A stretch of DNA of 32,650 bases from Sulfurimonas sp. Its GTDB lineage: Bacteria; Campylobacterota; Campylobacteria; Campylobacterales; Sulfurimonadaceae. The stretch covers positions 1-32,650 of the forward strand of contig NZ_JALSKT010000048.1 in the NCBI RefSeq assembly GCF_026988655.1, in the 5' to 3' direction. This document shows, in pieces, positions 1 to 8,864 of the stretch (within the stretch, counting starts at the first letter, position 1; each line of letters begins with the position of its first letter). The position numbers and the translations under genes are program-made. The notes under the pieces are model-generated. The model was not told the DNA's origin, searched no databases, and worked only from the letters and a program-made list of their open reading frames with translations.

Positions 1-27
1 GTGGAAATGTAGGTCGCTGCCTAGTTG
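1..27 (+). rRNA. 5S ribosomal RNA, 3' end (partial)
   Basis: The first 27 bases contain GTAGGTCGCTGCC, which fits the conserved 3' segment of bacterial 5S rRNA (GAGAGTAGG...CTGCC(A)GG in other species), followed by the closing-stem bases. The rest of the molecule would lie upstream of the window, so this is probably the end of an rrn operon. The 3' end is estimated. No strong hairpin follows, only T-rich DNA from base 34 that could serve as a release site. The call rests on recalled 5S consensus, not on a full fold. Confidence 0.6.
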
Positions 28-496
28 ATCAGTTCTTTTTATTTAATCACTCCTTTTTATTTTTACCTACTCTTTTTATATCAATCTTTTCTATATTATT
101 GTATTGTTTTCTATTTTTACTCTTCTTTGGTCTTACTTCTCTTTTTATTTCTTTTACTATTTGCTTCATATTTTACTATTTATGTGATAATAATGTTACT
201 TTTTTACACATTGTTATATTTTTATCACATATAGCTAGATTGTATATATCTAAGTTATTATTATGCATTAGTGAATAATTATAGGTTTATAAGAGCTATT
301 TGCCTCTATATATCAAGTGTACAAATAACTATCTCTTTATTTGCTTATAATAACTTCTTTTTTCTTTTATTATATAAATATTTGTAATAGTTGTATCTTT
401 TGAATTAAGACTAAATTAATTTGATGTGCCATACAATACTTGCAATCGAGATAATGTGTTTATCTCAAAATTTTGATATTACTCTGAGGAGAGAAA
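28..496. other. T-rich intergenic spacer and porin leader
   Basis: No gene seen. Bases 34-235 are strongly T-biased on the plus strand; a 69-codon reading frame there translates to almost only F/Y/L/I and is a composition artefact. Bases 236-480 are ordinary AT-rich DNA with many small AT hairpins and no recognisable RNA gene. GATAAT (450-455) and TACAAT (432-437) are weak -10 candidates for the porin. GAGGAG (486-491) is its ribosome binding site. Confidence 0.5.
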
Positions 497-1726
497 ATGA
501 AAAAAACGATTAAATTAGCAGTTGTAGCTGCTTTAGCTTTAAGTACAACTTCTGCATTTGCAACTAATGGGTCTGCATTAATAGGTTTAGGTGCTAAATC
601 TCGTGCGATGGGTGGAACTAGTATTGGTGTTACTCATGGTGCTGAATCTGGTTTATCTAATCCTGCTCTTATTACATCTGTTGAAGGTACTGAAGTATCG
701 TTCGGTGGTACTTTTTTTATGCCAGATGTTAAGAATACTAATAATATTGGTGGTGGAGATAGTACTGAAACTAGTGCCGCAGACCTAAGTGTTATACCTG
801 AAGTTTCTATTGCTACAAAAATCACAGATAATTTTTATGTTGGTGTTGGTATGTTTGGTACTGCTGGTATGGGTGTTGATTATCGTGATACTGATGCAGT
901 TCAAGCAGGTGGAACACAATTTAATATGGTAACTAATTTACAACTTATGCAATTTGGTGTGCCTTTAGCATATACAATTAGTGGGTTTAGCGTTGCTGTT
1001 ACACCTCTTTTACAATATGGTTCTTTAGATATTAATTATGTTGGTGATGATGGAGCTGGTAATGCCGTACAAAATGGTGCTGGTGTTGCTCAAGATTTAC
1101 AATTTGGTTATAACCTCGGTCTTTCTTATGAAATTTCAGATTTTACTCTTGGTGTTGTTTATAAATCTCAGATAGATATGGATTATAAAGATCAACTAGT
1201 GAATGCTATGAGTGGTTTTGGTGTTCCATATACAAACACAGAGTTATCTACTCCTGCTGAAATTGGAGTAGGTGTTAGTTATGTTTATGGTAGTAGCACT
1301 ATTGCGCTTGATTACAAGCAAATTAAATGGTCTGATGCAAAAGGATATGAAGATTTTAAATGGGAAGATCAAAATGTTTACGCACTAGGTTATGAGTATG
1401 AAGCTAAAACTTGGGCATTACGTGCAGGTTATAATTATGCAAAAAGTCCAATAAGTGAACAAAAATTGGGTTCATTGGGTGCATTACCAAGTGGTGCAGA
1501 TATGGCAGGACTTTTAAATACCTTTAATCTTTTAGGATTCCCAGGTATAGTAGAATCTCACTACACTCTTGGTGGTTCATATGCTTTAAGTGAACAAACA
1601 TCTGTAGATTTAGCGTATACGTATGCTCCTGAGGTTACAAATACATATAAAAACTTTGTAGGTCAAGATATTACTACGAAACACTCACAACAAGGTGTTA
1701 GTTTTCAATTAAATTACGATTTTTAA
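497..1726 (+). CDS. FadL/OmpP1/TodX-family outer-membrane transport protein
   Basis: A 409-residue outer-membrane beta-barrel of the FadL family, which lets hydrophobic substrates such as long-chain fatty acids or aromatics cross the outer membrane. It has a signal peptide (MKKTIKLAVVAALAL..., cleavage near AFA-TN, residue 22-23). An NG-containing mature N-terminus leads into GLGAKSRAMGGTSIG, the family's hatch signature. Alternating Gly/aromatic beta strands run to a terminal ...NYDF, with the C-terminal Phe expected for BAM recognition. ATG has GAGGAG five bases upstream. It stands alone, with a spacer before and a terminator after. The substrate cannot be deduced. Codon use is very T-rich, as expected of a highly expressed protein in this genome. 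Confidence 0.85.
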   Translation: MKKTIKLAVVAALALSTTSAFATNGSALIGLGAKSRAMGGTSIGVTHGAESGLSNPALITSVEGTEVSFGGTFFMPDVKNTNNIGGGDSTETSAADLSVIPEVSIATKITDNFYVGVGMFGTAGMGVDYRDTDAVQAGGTQFNMVTNLQLMQFGVPLAYTISGFSVAVTPLLQYGSLDINYVGDDGAGNAVQNGAGVAQDLQFGYNLGLSYEISDFTLGVVYKSQIDMDYKDQLVNAMSGFGVPYTNTELSTPAEIGVGVSYVYGSSTIALDYKQIKWSDAKGYEDFKWEDQNVYALGYEYEAKTWALRAGYNYAKSPISEQKLGSLGALPSGADMAGLLNTFNLLGFPGIVESHYTLGGSYALSEQTSVDLAYTYAPEVTNTYKNFVGQDITTKHSQQGVSFQLNYDF

Positions 1727-1747
1727 TTAGAGCTAACTCTATCTCAA

Positions 1748-1771
1748 TTACACTATCTTAGGATAGTGTAA
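1748..1771 (+). terminator. Hairpin after the FadL-family gene
   Basis: Perfect 10-bp stem TTACACTATC / GATAGTGTAA with a TTAG loop, 22 bp after the stop codon. The tail is AT-rich but not a pure T run, so termination may be imperfect. A copy of the AAACGCAG motif (1784-1791, minus) sits 12 bp beyond it. Confidence 0.6.
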
Positions 1772-1908
1772 TATATCTTATTACTGCGTTTAATCCTTGT
1801 GTATATCTAATTTAATTTTTCCTTCTCTTTGAAGCTATCTTTGAGACTTATGAGTATATTATTTCCATAAATAATCATCATATTAATTAATCTAGGAGAA
1901 TAAAAGAT

Positions 1909-2228
1909 TTGAATAAAATATATTTTATCATTATAAGTTTTGTTGTGATTTTATTCACAGCTTGCTCAGGTACTGTCCAAGCTCCAAAGAGTGTCAGTAA
2001 CCCTTATAAGGGTAAATATGTGAGTGCATATCTTATAGGAGAATATGAGAGTGTTGCTAGTGTCAAAGAAAAACTTACAAGTGCTAGCTTTGAGGTTCTT
2101 GCTAAGTATTCTCCTGTGTCCAGGGTACGACTATCATCTTTACAAACGCAGCACTTAAGGCTCAAGCTTTAAAATATGGACGCTTAAATGCAGTTGTGCT
2201 TCGTCTTTTTAGTGAACTCAGAGCATAA
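1909..2228 (+). pseudogene. Small lipoprotein, frameshifted
   Basis: A TTG start with AGGAGA upstream (1894-1899) opens a lipoprotein signal peptide (MNKIYFIIISFVVILFTAC, lipidated Cys19). The open frame runs to 2172, but its last 18 or so codons (SRVRLSSLQTQ...) look out of register. Stepping back one base near 2118-2128 gives a sensible continuation, TTIIFTNAALKA...GRLNAVVLRLF, ending at TAA 2226-2228. One extra G in the AGGG stretch at 2121-2124 would restore a single frame of about 105 codons. The family is not firmly identified; the layout resembles small periplasmic lipoproteins seen in Sulfurimonas-like genomes. Either a genuine decayed gene or a single-base sequencing error. Confidence 0.6.
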
Positions 2229-2237
2229 AAAGATTAG

Positions 2238-2262
2238 ATGAAGCTTGAAGAGTTAGCTTCAT
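2238..2262. terminator. Hairpin between the lipoprotein remnant and purM
   Basis: Inverted repeat ATGAAGCT / AGCTTCAT (8 bp) with a 9-base loop, between two convergent genes. It could end transcription from either side. Confidence 0.45.
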
Positions 2263-2284
2263 ATCATTTTATGCTTAATACGCC

Positions 2285-3280
2285 TTATATTATCTTAGCT
2301 TCGCGCTTACCTTCTTTAATCTCGCCGATAAGATAACCATCAGTTTTATCAAGAACTGTTTGAACATTTTTCTCATCAACTACAAGTATCATACCAACAC
2401 CCATATTAAATGCTCTAAACATTTCATCTCTATCAACATGTTCGCTCATAAGTTCAAAAATAGGGAGAACTTGGATAGCATCTTTTTTAACTTCTGCCAT
2501 TAAGTTTTCAGGAAGTACTCGAGGGAGGTTTTCAACTATTCCGCCACCAGTGATGTGTGCCATAGCGACAATCTCATCTTTGAGTTCTTTAAAGGTTTTT
2601 ACATAAATATTTGTTGGCTCTAGCAGGACGTCAATTAATGGTTTGCCATGAAAATCATCATTAAAGTTGAGTTTCATTTTTTCAAAAAGTACTTTTCTTG
2701 CAAGCGAGAAACCATTTGAATGTAGACCAGAACTTGGAAGTGCTATAAGTTTATGTCCAGCACGAACAAGACTTACTCTGTCCATTTCAGACTTTTCAGC
2801 AACACCAACCGCAAAACCAGCTAAATCATAGTCATCCTCACTATACATTCCTGGCATTTCAGCAGTTTCACCACCGATAAGTGCACATTCACTGCGTTTA
2901 CATCCCTCAGCAATTCCAGCTACTACATTTGTAGCAACATTAACATCTAGCTTACCTGTTGCATAGTAGTCTAAAAAGAAGCTAGGCGTTCCAAAGTTAC
3001 AGATGAGATCATTTACACACATTGCTACAAGGTCGATGCCTACAGTGTTATGAATCCCACTATCAATGGCAAGTTTTAATTTTGTACCAACACCATCAGT
3101 TGCAGCGAGCATTACAGGTTCATTAAAACCTTTTGGAAGTTCAAATGCACCAGCAAATGAACCGATACCACCTAGAACACCAGGGACCTTTGTAGCTTTT
3201 ACTAAGGGTTTGATATTTTCTACAAAACTATTTCCTGCGTCTATATCAACACCAGCATCTTTATAGCTAATTTGACTCAT
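2285..3280 (-). CDS. purM: Phosphoribosylformylglycinamidine cyclo-ligase (AIR synthetase)
   Basis: 331 residues, the usual length. It catalyses ATP-dependent closure of FGAM to 5-aminoimidazole ribonucleotide, the fifth step of de novo purine synthesis, in the cytosol. The PurM signature is clear: SYKDAGVDIDAGN near the N-terminus, GGIGSFAGAFELP, ATDGVGTKLKLA, DLVAMCVNDL, GGETAEMPGMY and HITGGGIVENLPRVLP in the C-terminal ATP-grasp-like lobe. It lies three bases downstream of the DUF2892 gene on the same strand, so the two are probably cotranscribed. An AAACGCAG motif falls inside it (2892-2899), read as Lys-Arg-Ser. Confidence 0.97.
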   Translation of the reverse strand: MSQISYKDAGVDIDAGNSFVENIKPLVKATKVPGVLGGIGSFAGAFELPKGFNEPVMLAATDGVGTKLKLAIDSGIHNTVGIDLVAMCVNDLICNFGTPSFFLDYYATGKLDVNVATNVVAGIAEGCKRSECALIGGETAEMPGMYSEDDYDLAGFAVGVAEKSEMDRVSLVRAGHKLIALPSSGLHSNGFSLARKVLFEKMKLNFNDDFHGKPLIDVLLEPTNIYVKTFKELKDEIVAMAHITGGGIVENLPRVLPENLMAEVKKDAIQVLPIFELMSEHVDRDEMFRAFNMGVGMILVVDEKNVQTVLDKTDGYLIGEIKEGKREAKII

Positions 3281-3283
3281 ACT

Positions 3284-3478
3284 TTACTCCGTATCCTGTG
3301 GTAAATCACATTTTTTTGACAAAATACAAAGTGGACAAAAATTAGCAATACCAGCAACGAGAGGGAGTACCCCAAGATAAAACCAGTAGATACCAGTAAC
3401 AACACCAACAGCAATAAGAGCAAGCCCAACAACTATGCGAACTACCCTACATGTTTTTTTAATTTTATTAAAATCCAT
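3284..3478 (-). CDS. DUF2892 small inner-membrane protein
   Basis: 64 residues with two predicted membrane helices (about 11-31 and 32-45) and a C-terminal FCPLCILSKKC segment. This matches the short DUF2892/YgaP-type membrane module, in which Gly-Phe-Cys-Pro-Leu follows the second helix. Here the tail carries extra cysteines (CPLC...KKC), which could bind metal or form a disulfide; that is inference. First gene of a probable two-gene unit with purM. No specific function is known for stand-alone members. Confidence 0.75.
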   Translation of the reverse strand: MDFNKIKKTCRVVRIVVGLALIAVGVVTGIYWFYLGVLPLVAGIANFCPLCILSKKCDLPQDTE

Positions 3479-3535
3479 TCCATACCTTTAAACTTTTTGT
3501 AATTATATCTTTATTAAGTAAAATTAATCCTAATA

Positions 3536-3544
3536 TGCTAAAAT
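3536..3544 (+). promoter_or_regulatory. Probable -10 element for the speE-like/coaE/dapF operon
   Basis: TGCTAAAAT, an extended -10, lies 32 bp before the ATG at 3576, with AT-rich DNA upstream and no clear -35, as usual in Campylobacterota. AGGAAT near 3563 is the likely ribosome binding site. Confidence 0.45.
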
Positions 3545-3575
3545 CACTTTCAATTAATATATAGGAATTATACAA

Positions 3576-4124
3576 ATGAAAGAATTTATTTATAACGAGA
3601 TGATGGTTCATGTACCACTTTGTACACATAAAGAGCCTAAAAATGTGCTTATTATTAGCTCAAACGCAGCTGGCTTTGTTGCTGAAGTTAGCAAATATAT
3701 GGATGATATTAGCTGTGAAGTTATTTCTGCAGATATGAATTTACTACGTGAAGTGGCAGATGATGCTTTTGATGTAGTCATTTCAGAATTAGAAAATGAT
3801 GCAGCTGTTTTAGCACATATCAATCGTGTTTTAAAAGAAGATGGACTTGTTGTAACAAAAAATCCAAGTCTTGATGAAGCTGATGAAAATAAAAAAATCA
3901 TGCAAATATTAGGCAAATATGCAACAGTTGTTATGCCTTATAATTTAGGAGACTCTTCGACAGCACTTTTAGCGTCTAAAGTTTACCATCCTACAGCGGA
4001 TATTATACTCCAACGTGCAGACTTACTTGATGGTTTAGAGTTTTATAACTCTGATGTTCATCCTGCTGCGTTTGCAATGGGGAACAACGTAAGAAAAGAA
4101 TACTTGGGCATTATTAAAAACTAA
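3576..4124 (+). CDS. Spermidine synthase-like protein lacking the N-terminal domain
   Basis: 182 residues that align by eye with the Rossmann half of spermidine synthase. EMMVHVPLCTHKEPKNVLII corresponds to the family's YHEM.VH.PL..H..PK.VL.I. MLKEDG-like text follows (VLKEDGLVVTKN), and the C-terminus YNSDVHPAAFAM matches the Helicobacter SpeE ending YYNEDIHRAAFA. The N-terminal beta-barrel/oligomerisation domain is absent. The GGGDGG loop that binds decarboxylated SAM is replaced by SSNAAGF (residues 28-34). Aminopropyltransferase activity is therefore doubtful, and a regulatory or structural role is possible. TAATG overlap with coaE indicates translational coupling. Confidence 0.7.
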   Translation: MKEFIYNEMMVHVPLCTHKEPKNVLIISSNAAGFVAEVSKYMDDISCEVISADMNLLREVADDAFDVVISELENDAAVLAHINRVLKEDGLVVTKNPSLDEADENKKIMQILGKYATVVMPYNLGDSSTALLASKVYHPTADIILQRADLLDGLEFYNSDVHPAAFAMGNNVRKEYLGIIKN

Positions 4125-4720
4125 TGGCGTTTGAGTATGCTATTGCACTTACTGGTAGTATAGCTACTGGTAAGAGTACTGTAGCTTCACTTTTAGGTCT
4201 TAATGGCATGCGAGTGATAGATGCAGATACAATTTCTCATGAGATCCTTGATACATCCTCCAAATGGGTTAAAGAAACTTTTGGCTCAGAGTACCTTAAC
4301 GGAGCGAAAGTAAATAGAAGTAAGCTTGGTGAATATATCTTTTCAAATGAACAAGCAAAAAAAACATTAGAAGAGTACCTCCATCCAAAAATCAAAATAG
4401 AAATACAAAATCGAAGCGAGCAACAAGACAAATTTAAATTTCCTTATCTGATAGATATTCCGCTTTTTTTTGAAAATAATAACTACAATATAAAAGAGAG
4501 TGTAGTAGTGTATACTCCAAAAGAGTTGCAACTTGAGCGTTTTATGAAAAGAAATGGCTACTCAAAAGAAGAGTCAATGAAAAGGATTGCTTCACAGCTT
4601 CCTATTGATGAAAAAAAAGAGCGGGCAACTTGGGTTATTGATAATTCTAAAAACTTAAAACATCTACAAAATGAGGTAGAAGAGTTTGTTTCTAAAATAA
4701 AGAAAATCTATAAGAAATAG
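4124..4720 (+). CDS. coaE: Dephospho-CoA kinase
   Basis: 198 residues; phosphorylates dephospho-CoA at the ribose 3'-hydroxyl, the last step of coenzyme A synthesis. The P-loop is GSIATGKST (residues 11-19), slightly different from the usual GGIGSGKS. VIDADTISHEI is the CoaE substrate-binding signature, and PYLIDIPLFFE plus VVVYTPKELQLERFMKRN follow the family order. The start overlaps the preceding stop by one base, and dapF begins 9 bp after its stop, so the three genes form one operon. Confidence 0.95.
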   Translation: MAFEYAIALTGSIATGKSTVASLLGLNGMRVIDADTISHEILDTSSKWVKETFGSEYLNGAKVNRSKLGEYIFSNEQAKKTLEEYLHPKIKIEIQNRSEQQDKFKFPYLIDIPLFFENNNYNIKESVVVYTPKELQLERFMKRNGYSKEESMKRIASQLPIDEKKERATWVIDNSKNLKHLQNEVEEFVSKIKKIYKK

Positions 4721-4729
4721 GAGAACAAA

Positions 4730-5500
4730 GTGAAAGTTGCAAAATATAGTGCGAATGGAAATGACTTCGTTATTTTTCACTCCAATATAAAAAAAGAACG
4801 CTCCGAGCTTGCAAAAGAGTTGTGTCATCGTCAAGATGGTGTTGGGGCTGATGGTCTGATTGTTGTTCTGACAGATGAAAAAGAAGAAAATAGATACGAT
4901 TTTGAATGGCAATTTTACAACTCAGATGGCTCTCATGCAGATATGTGTGGGAATGGAAGTAGAGCTTGTACTCACTATGCCTATAATAATGCCTTAGCAG
5001 AAAAAAAGATGAAATTTTTAACAGGGGCAGGTATCATAGCGGCTAGGGTGGAAGATAACACGCCTACTAGTGCAATGGTTGAGAGTGACCTCACTCCTCC
5101 GAAGATACTTGAAAAAGAGATAATCTATAATGAAAAAATTTGGTGGCTTATAGATACTGGTGTTCCTCATCTTGTCCGCTACAGTGAAAATATCAATGAG
5201 TTTGATATTGAAGAGGCAAGAGAGTTACGTTACATCTATAATGCAAATGTAAATATAATGCAGATAGAGGGTGAAAACTTAAGAGTTCGTACTTATGAAC
5301 GCGGTGTTGAAGATGAAACACTTGCTTGTGGCACTGGGATGTCAGCTTGTTTTTATAGAGCATTTATGGAGGAAAAAGTAAAAAATAATATTGAAGTTTA
5401 TCCAACGAGTGGAGATACTTTATTTCTTGGGTACAATGGAGAGACTATTACTTTTAAGGGAAGAGTGAAAAAAACCTTTGAAACAGACTGGGCTAATTAA
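4730..5500 (+). CDS. dapF: Diaminopimelate epimerase
   Basis: 256 residues; converts LL- to meso-diaminopimelate for lysine and peptidoglycan synthesis, without a cofactor. Both catalytic cysteines are present: Cys73 in [11 protein letters not shown] and Cys200 in [17 protein letters not shown] near the N-terminus and DGVGADGLI are also family signatures. The start is GTG, chosen because AGGAGA ends six bases upstream and homologues begin at this point. The stop codon overlaps the prfA stop from the other strand in the shared tetramer TTAA (5497-5500), so no dedicated terminator separates them. Confidence 0.96.
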   Translation: MKVAKYSANGNDFVIFHSNIKKERSELAKELCHRQDGVGADGLIVVLTDEKEENRYDFEWQFYNSDGSHADMCGNGSRACTHYAYNNALAEKKMKFLTGAGIIAARVEDNTPTSAMVESDLTPPKILEKEIIYNEKIWWLIDTGVPHLVRYSENINEFDIEEARELRYIYNANVNIMQIEGENLRVRTYERGVEDETLACGTGMSACFYRAFMEEKVKNNIEVYPTSGDTLFLGYNGETITFKGRVKKTFETDWAN

Positions 5501-6564
5501 AGTCCAGCTGCCTCAACGATTTTAGTTTGATGATCCGCGATGAGGGGTTCTACGATTTCATCTAAAAGTCCCCCACTCATAATCTCATTTAAACGGTAAA
5601 GTGTAAGATTTATTCTATGGTCACTTATACGGTTTTGAGGATAGTTATAAGTACGAATACGACCACTTCTATCTCCGCTTCCTACTTGTGCTGCACGTTC
5701 TGCTGCATTTTCAGACTGTTGTTCTTGCATCTCTAAGTCATAAAGTCTCGCTTTGAGTACTTTCATTGCTTTTTCACGATTTTTATGTTGTGATTTTTGA
5801 TCTTGATTTGTTACGACTAAACCTGATGGTAAGTGAGTAATTCTCACTGCTGAATCGGTAGTATTTACAGATTGGCCACCACAACCAGATGAACGCATAA
5901 CGTCTATCTTTAAATCTTTATCTTCAATGACTACTTCAACATCATCAACTTCAGGCATAACAGCTACTGTAATTGCTGATGTGTGAACACGCCCTTGGGA
6001 CTCTGTTGCTGGAACACGCTGAACTCTATGAGTTCCGCCTTCGTATTTCAAACGACTATAAACCTGTTCCCCTTTAATAAGGGCTGTAACTTCTTTGTAT
6101 CCACCAGAATCAGAAGGCGATGTGCTTATAATTTCGATTTTCCAACCACGAAGGTCAGCATAACGGGTATAAGCATCAAATAAATCTCCAACAAAAATAG
6201 CAGCTTCATCTCCACCAGCACCAGCACGAAGTTCTACGATAATATTTCTATCATCATTTGGATCTTTTGGTAAAAGAAGCATTTTAATCTCTTCTTCTAT
6301 AAGTGGTTTTTTAGGTTCTAGCTCTTTAAGTTCTTCTTTTGCCATTTCGCCCATTTCAGCATCACTAAGCATCTCTTTTGTATCTGCAATATCTGCGATC
6401 AAAGCTTGATACTCTTTTGCTTTTTCAACGATTGGTAAAAGATTTGATTGTTCTTTGGAGAGGTCTGTCATCCGCTTGATGTCAGAAGTTATGTCAGGTG
6501 AACTTAGCAATTCGCTAAGTTCATTATAGCGCGTGATAAACGGTGTGAGTTTATCTGCTAGCAT
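5497..6564 (-). CDS. prfA: Peptide chain release factor 1
   Basis: 355 residues. It recognises UAA and UAG stop codons and triggers peptide release. The RF1-type recognition tripeptide Pro185-Ala186-Thr187 ([10 protein letters not shown]) distinguishes it from RF2. The catalytic GGQ is at 229-231 in [16 protein letters not shown], the usual site of glutamine methylation. The upstream gene rpsT is 14 bp away on the same strand and very probably cotranscribed. No prmC methyltransferase gene is adjacent. Confidence 0.98.
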   Translation of the reverse strand: MLADKLTPFITRYNELSELLSSPDITSDIKRMTDLSKEQSNLLPIVEKAKEYQALIADIADTKEMLSDAEMGEMAKEELKELEPKKPLIEEEIKMLLLPKDPNDDRNIIVELRAGAGGDEAAIFVGDLFDAYTRYADLRGWKIEIISTSPSDSGGYKEVTALIKGEQVYSRLKYEGGTHRVQRVPATESQGRVHTSAITVAVMPEVDDVEVVIEDKDLKIDVMRSSGCGGQSVNTTDSAVRITHLPSGLVVTNQDQKSQHKNREKAMKVLKARLYDLEMQEQQSENAAERAAQVGSGDRSGRIRTYNYPQNRISDHRINLTLYRLNEIMSGGLLDEIVEPLIADHQTKIVEAAGL

Positions 6565-6578
6565 ATGTTATGCTCTGA

Positions 6579-6839
6579 TTATATTGCGTTTACAGATTTG
6601 TGTAGACGACTTACTTTTCTAGCTGCAGTCTCTTTTTTCAAGATACCTTTGCTTACAAATTTATGAATTTGTTGGTTAGCTACTTTAAATGCTGCTTGTG
6701 CTTCTTCTTTGTTACCAGCTTCGATTGCTGTGCTAACTGCTTTTACAATGTTTTTAAGACGAGTTCTGTAGAAACGATTACGTTCAGTACGAACGATTGT
6801 TTGGCGAATTCTCTTAATTGATGACTTGTGATTTGCCAT
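6579..6839 (-). CDS. rpsT: 30S ribosomal protein S20
   Basis: 86 residues, very basic, with the S20 N-terminus [17 protein letters not shown] and the helical repeats typical of the protein, which binds 16S rRNA in the bottom of the 30S subunit. ATG is preceded on the minus strand by AAAGGAC (near 6847-6853). It leads an rpsT-prfA unit. Confidence 0.97.
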   Translation of the reverse strand: MANHKSSIKRIRQTIVRTERNRFYRTRLKNIVKAVSTAIEAGNKEEAQAAFKVANQQIHKFVSKGILKKETAARKVSRLHKSVNAI

Positions 6840-6874
6840 TATTTTGTCCTTTTTGGAAATTAAGTGCGGAATAA

Positions 6875-6902
6875 TAACTTAAAAATAATTAAAATTAAGT
6901 TA
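6875..6902. promoter_or_regulatory. Inverted repeat in the rpsT/glmM divergent region
   Basis: TAACTTAA / TTAAGTTA, 8-bp arms separated by 12 bp, in the 106-bp gap between rpsT and the glmM leader. It is AT-only apart from one C/G pair, so it may be chance. It lies where the rpsT promoter should be. Confidence 0.25.
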
Positions 6903-6949
6903 AAGTCAAGGTGAATATCTAAAATAGAGCTAAATTAATATATTTATGT

Positions 6950-6955
6950 TAAAAT
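6950..6955 (+). promoter_or_regulatory. Probable -10 of glmM
   Basis: TAAAAT, with its expected start point about 20 bases before the ATG at 6982. The upstream ATG at 6946 lies ahead of this box, which argues against using it as the glmM start. Confidence 0.4.
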
Positions 6956-6981
6956 ACAACAATTTAAAATTGGATGAAAAT

Positions 6982-8322
6982 ATGAAATTATTTGGAACAG
7001 ATGGAGTAAGGGGAGAAGCGGGATCTTTTTTAACTGCGGGTTTGGCTATGCGCGTTGCAATGGCTGCTGGAATATACTTTAAAGAGCATTCTAAGAATAA
7101 AAGAATTTTAGTTGGAAAAGATACGCGTATAAGTGGCTATATGATAGAAAATGCAATTGTTGCAGGTTTGACAGCTACAGGATATGATGTAATTCAGATT
7201 GGTCCTATGCCAACTCCAGCTATTGCTTTTATTACTGAAAATATGCGTTGCGATGCGGGAATAATGATATCAGCTTCTCATAACTCTTTTGAAGATAATG
7301 GTATCAAATTTTTTGATGGACTAGGAAATAAACTTTCTCAAGAGATTGAAAAACAAATTGAAGATATAGCAAATGATTCTGAAGCTATTTTAGCAGGACA
7401 GGTTACAGGGAAAAAAATAGGTAAGGCAAAAAGAATTGATGATGTAATTGGTCGTTATATTGTTCAGCTAAAAAACTCTTTTCCATTGGATATGACACTC
7501 AACGGTATGAGAATTGTACTTGACACTGCAAATGGTGCAGCCTATAAAGTTGGACCAACTGTACTAGAAGAGCTTGGAGCTGATGTAATCGTTTTGCATA
7601 ATACTCCTGATGGCTATAACATAAATGAAGGATGTGGGGCTTTACATCCTAAAGAACTCAGTGAAAATGTTTTAAAATACCGTGCTGATTTAGGTATCGC
7701 TCTTGATGGTGATGCGGATAGGCTTGTTGTTGTTGATGAAAAAGGTGAGATAGTTGAGGGTGATCACCTCTTAGGTGCATTAGGTGTTTATATGCACCAA
7801 ACAGGTATGCTTAAGGGCAATGGCATTGTTTCTACTGTAATGAGTAACCAAGGACTTGAAGATTATGTGAACGATAATGGTTTAGAGCTTTATCGTTCTA
7901 ATGTTGGAGACAAGTTTGTTCTAGAAGTAATGAAAGAGCAGGGTATTAACTTTGGCGGTGAACAAAGTGGGCATATCATAGTAAGTGATTTTGCAAAAAC
8001 AGGTGATGGCCTTGTAAGTGCATTGCAGATCCTTGCACTACTGATACGCACAAATAAAAAAGCTTCAAAAGTCTTACGCCCTTTTAAACTCTATCCACAA
8101 AAACTGAAAAATGTTAAAGTTAAAGTAAAAAAACCTTTGGATGAAATAGATGGTCTTGCTCAAAAGCTTTTAGAGATTGAAAGCGATAATATTCGTCATT
8201 TGGTTCGTTACTCAGGAACAGAAAAAAAACTAAGAGTTTTACTTGAAGGCAAAGACAATAAAAAGCTTAACAATGCAATGGAAGAACTCATAGATTTCTT
8301 CGAAAAGGCTTTAAATGCATAA
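6982..8322 (+). CDS. glmM: Phosphoglucosamine mutase
   Basis: 446 residues; interconverts glucosamine-6-phosphate and glucosamine-1-phosphate, feeding UDP-GlcNAc for peptidoglycan and LPS. The catalytic phosphoserine is Ser99 in [12 protein letters not shown]. The Mg loop is DGDADR, the sugar loop GGEQSGH, and the phosphate loop [11 protein letters not shown]. The open frame extends upstream to 6946. I start at 6982 because GGATGA lies 4-9 bases upstream, homologues begin [11 protein letters not shown], and a -10 box sits inside the extension. The 3' end overlaps lspA by 8 bp. Confidence 0.97.
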   Translation: MKLFGTDGVRGEAGSFLTAGLAMRVAMAAGIYFKEHSKNKRILVGKDTRISGYMIENAIVAGLTATGYDVIQIGPMPTPAIAFITENMRCDAGIMISASHNSFEDNGIKFFDGLGNKLSQEIEKQIEDIANDSEAILAGQVTGKKIGKAKRIDDVIGRYIVQLKNSFPLDMTLNGMRIVLDTANGAAYKVGPTVLEELGADVIVLHNTPDGYNINEGCGALHPKELSENVLKYRADLGIALDGDADRLVVVDEKGEIVEGDHLLGALGVYMHQTGMLKGNGIVSTVMSNQGLEDYVNDNGLELYRSNVGDKFVLEVMKEQGINFGGEQSGHIIVSDFAKTGDGLVSALQILALLIRTNKKASKVLRPFKLYPQKLKNVKVKVKKPLDEIDGLAQKLLEIESDNIRHLVRYSGTEKKLRVLLEGKDNKKLNNAMEELIDFFEKALNA

Positions 8323-8785
8323 TAGAAGTCATAGTAACATCTTACTGCGTTTGAGTGCGATTTTACTCTTCTCTATGGCGGGAGTATTTATTGTAGATCA
8401 AAACATTAAGACGTTGTTTGTTGAAGGCTTTAGGTATTACACAGACTGTATAGATTTAATTTTAGTTTACAATAAAGGCGTTGCTTTTTCTATGTTTGCT
8501 TTTTTAGCAGACTATCTCAAGTATATTCAACTCGTGTTGGTTACGGGAGTGATGGCATATGTTTTTTTCTTGAGAAAACTTTGTTATGCGATGCCTGCAG
8601 GAATACTCCTTGGAGGAGCATTTTCAAATATTTATGATCGCTTTGTGCATGAGGGTGTTGTTGATATGGTCTATTGGCATTGTGGTTTTAACTTCGCTGT
8701 TTTTAATTTTGCAGATGTAATGATAGATCTTGCTGTGGTTTGGATACTTGTTTTGAACTTGAAACCGCAGCTTTGTAAAAGCTAG
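8315..8785 (+). CDS. lspA: Lipoprotein signal peptidase (signal peptidase II)
   Basis: 156 residues, four membrane helices. It cleaves the signal peptide from diacylated prolipoproteins just before the lipid-modified Cys. The family blocks appear in order: [29 protein letters not shown]...GVVDMVYW and FNFADVMID. The two catalytic aspartates are in the VVD and NFAD motifs. The start overlaps the end of glmM, so the genes are coupled. An AAACGCAG-type motif sits 30 bp into the gene (8345-8352, minus). The two lipoproteins in this window (1909 and 24023) would be its substrates. Confidence 0.94.
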   Translation: MHNRSHSNILLRLSAILLFSMAGVFIVDQNIKTLFVEGFRYYTDCIDLILVYNKGVAFSMFAFLADYLKYIQLVLVTGVMAYVFFLRKLCYAMPAGILLGGAFSNIYDRFVHEGVVDMVYWHCGFNFAVFNFADVMIDLAVVWILVLNLKPQLCKS

Positions 8786-8820
8786 ATAAAAGCAGTTTTT
8801 TGGTATTATTGCTCAAAATA

Positions 8821-8836
8821 ATAGTATCAATACTAT
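8821..8836. promoter_or_regulatory. Palindrome upstream of tig
   Basis: ATAGTAT-CA-ATACTAT, a perfect 7-bp inverted repeat, 28 bp before the tig ATG. An overlapping weak hairpin TATTATT / AATAATA (8804-8823) precedes it. It could be an operator or a leader hairpin. It does not match the CIRCE heat-shock element (TTAGCACTC-N9-GAGTGCTAA). Confidence 0.35.
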
Positions 8837-8864
8837 AGAATATAACATAAATAAAAGGAAATTG

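Noticed and set aside
25-234. 69-codon reading frame in the T-rich spacer
   Set aside because: Product is almost entirely F/Y/L/I from biased composition, with no ribosome binding site; not a real protein.
2101-2175. Programmed frameshift in the small lipoprotein
   Set aside because: No slippery heptamer, stem or internal Shine-Dalgarno at the shift point; a simple indel is more likely.
6946-6981. Upstream ATG for glmM
   Set aside because: Homologues begin [11 protein letters not shown], and a probable -10 lies between this ATG and the preferred start.
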